DNA of 6,919 bases. Origin: Roseomonas sp. (GTDB lineage Bacteria; Pseudomonadota; Alphaproteobacteria; Acetobacterales; Acetobacteraceae). The DNA lies in the NCBI GenBank assembly GCA_020249415.1, contig JADCFR010000378.1, positions 1 through 6,919 of the forward strand, written 5' to 3'. Shown in pieces: positions 6,735 to 6,919 of the stretch. Numbering within the stretch: the stretch's first letter is position 1; each line of letters opens with the position of its first letter. The notes beneath the pieces were generated by a model. It saw only the letters and a program-made list of their open reading frames with translations. It ran no database searches and was not told the DNA's origin. A program made the position numbers and the translations under genes.

Positions 6735-6757
6735 TATGATTCACTATCCTCGCATTT
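6735..6757 (+). repeat. Copy 2 of the 16-bp direct repeat, in the transposase leader
   Basis: TATGATTCACTATCCT at 6735-6750, then C, then GCATTT, lies 14 bp before the transposase ATG. It is the counterpart of 5571-5592. Its position inside the presumed IS suggests this copy is the source of the sequence near dusB. Confidence 0.75.
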
Positions 6758-6770
6758 GATCGAGGTTGCA

Positions 6771-6919
6771 ATGCGTGGCAATGACGCGGTGGCTGGTTCC
6801 TTGTTCAGCTATGTTGATCTTGAAAAGCGGGTGCGTCCTGACCATCCGCTGCGAGTTATCCGCGGCCTGGTGAATAGCGCGCTGGCTGATCTCTCGGCAG
6901 CCTTTGACGCGCTATATCC
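6771..6919 (+). CDS. IS5/IS1182-like transposase, N-terminal fragment cut by window edge
   Basis: The first 49 codons of a transposase are present and the frame stays open to the window end. The sequence MRGNDAVAGSLFSYVDLEKR, followed by VRPDHPLRVIRGLVNSAL, matches the N-terminal InsH-type region (DUF772-like) shared by many IS5 and IS1182 transposases. GAGG at 6762-6765 lies 5 nt before the ATG. The catalytic DDE domain would be downstream of the window, so it cannot be judged whether the element is intact. Confidence 0.85.
   Translation, partial: MRGNDAVAGSLFSYVDLEKRVRPDHPLRVIRGLVNSALADLSAAFDALY

Larger units (their letters stand above)
6700..6919 (+). mobile_element. Left end of an IS5/IS1182-like insertion sequence (right part outside window)
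   Basis: The transposase start at 6771 and its leader mark an insertion sequence entering from the right. The left boundary is inferred to lie near 6700, where CAGGCTGCTGAAATTC resembles common IS terminal repeats. CTAG at 6696-6699 fits the YTAR target preferred by IS5-type elements. The other terminus and the target duplication are beyond the window, so the boundary is approximate. Confidence 0.6.

Overview
The window looks like a chromosomal segment of a high-GC alphaproteobacterium. The evidence is the conserved order dusB(nifR3)-ntrB-ntrC-ntrY and the protein sequences themselves. An Acetobacteraceae/Rhodospirillales-type host is a reasonable guess, but the sequence alone does not prove the family.

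Positions 1 to 5567 are almost entirely coding on the minus strand and form a tightly packed nitrogen-regulation operon read right to left. First comes dusB, a tRNA dihydrouridine synthase. Next is ntrB, the cytosolic nitrogen sensor kinase, overlapping dusB by 4 nt. Then comes ntrC, the sigma54-dependent response regulator, whose start shares one base with the ntrB stop. Last is ntrY, a membrane sensor kinase that starts 28 nt after ntrC and runs off the left edge of the window. NtrB and NtrC form the classical nitrogen two-component pair. NtrY is the sensor of the second pair, and its partner ntrX would be expected just outside the window. Every diagnostic kinase, receiver and AAA+ motif that falls inside the window is intact, so the operon looks functional.

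Positions 5568 to 6919 are different: lower in GC, rich in short repeats and mostly non-coding. They look like an accessory or recombined segment placed where many alphaproteobacteria carry a housekeeping neighbour of dusB. On the plus strand there is one gene of unknown function, 170 aa (6084-6596), with a coiled-coil-like middle and a C-terminal segment resembling helix II-HPD-helix III of a J domain. Its leader is unusually structured. It holds 12-bp-spaced TTGACA-like units, a GTTAA/TTAAC palindrome over a possible -10, a run of eight C, and a hairpin that would bury the Shine-Dalgarno sequence. A perfect 13-bp inverted repeat brackets the gene (6016-6028 and 6627-6639).

At the right edge is the left end of an insertion sequence, with the first 49 codons of an IS5/IS1182-like transposase. 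A 16-bp stretch from the IS leader is repeated exactly next to the dusB start codon, which suggests an IS scar or past recombination in the dusB promoter region. No rRNA, tRNA or CRISPR array was seen.
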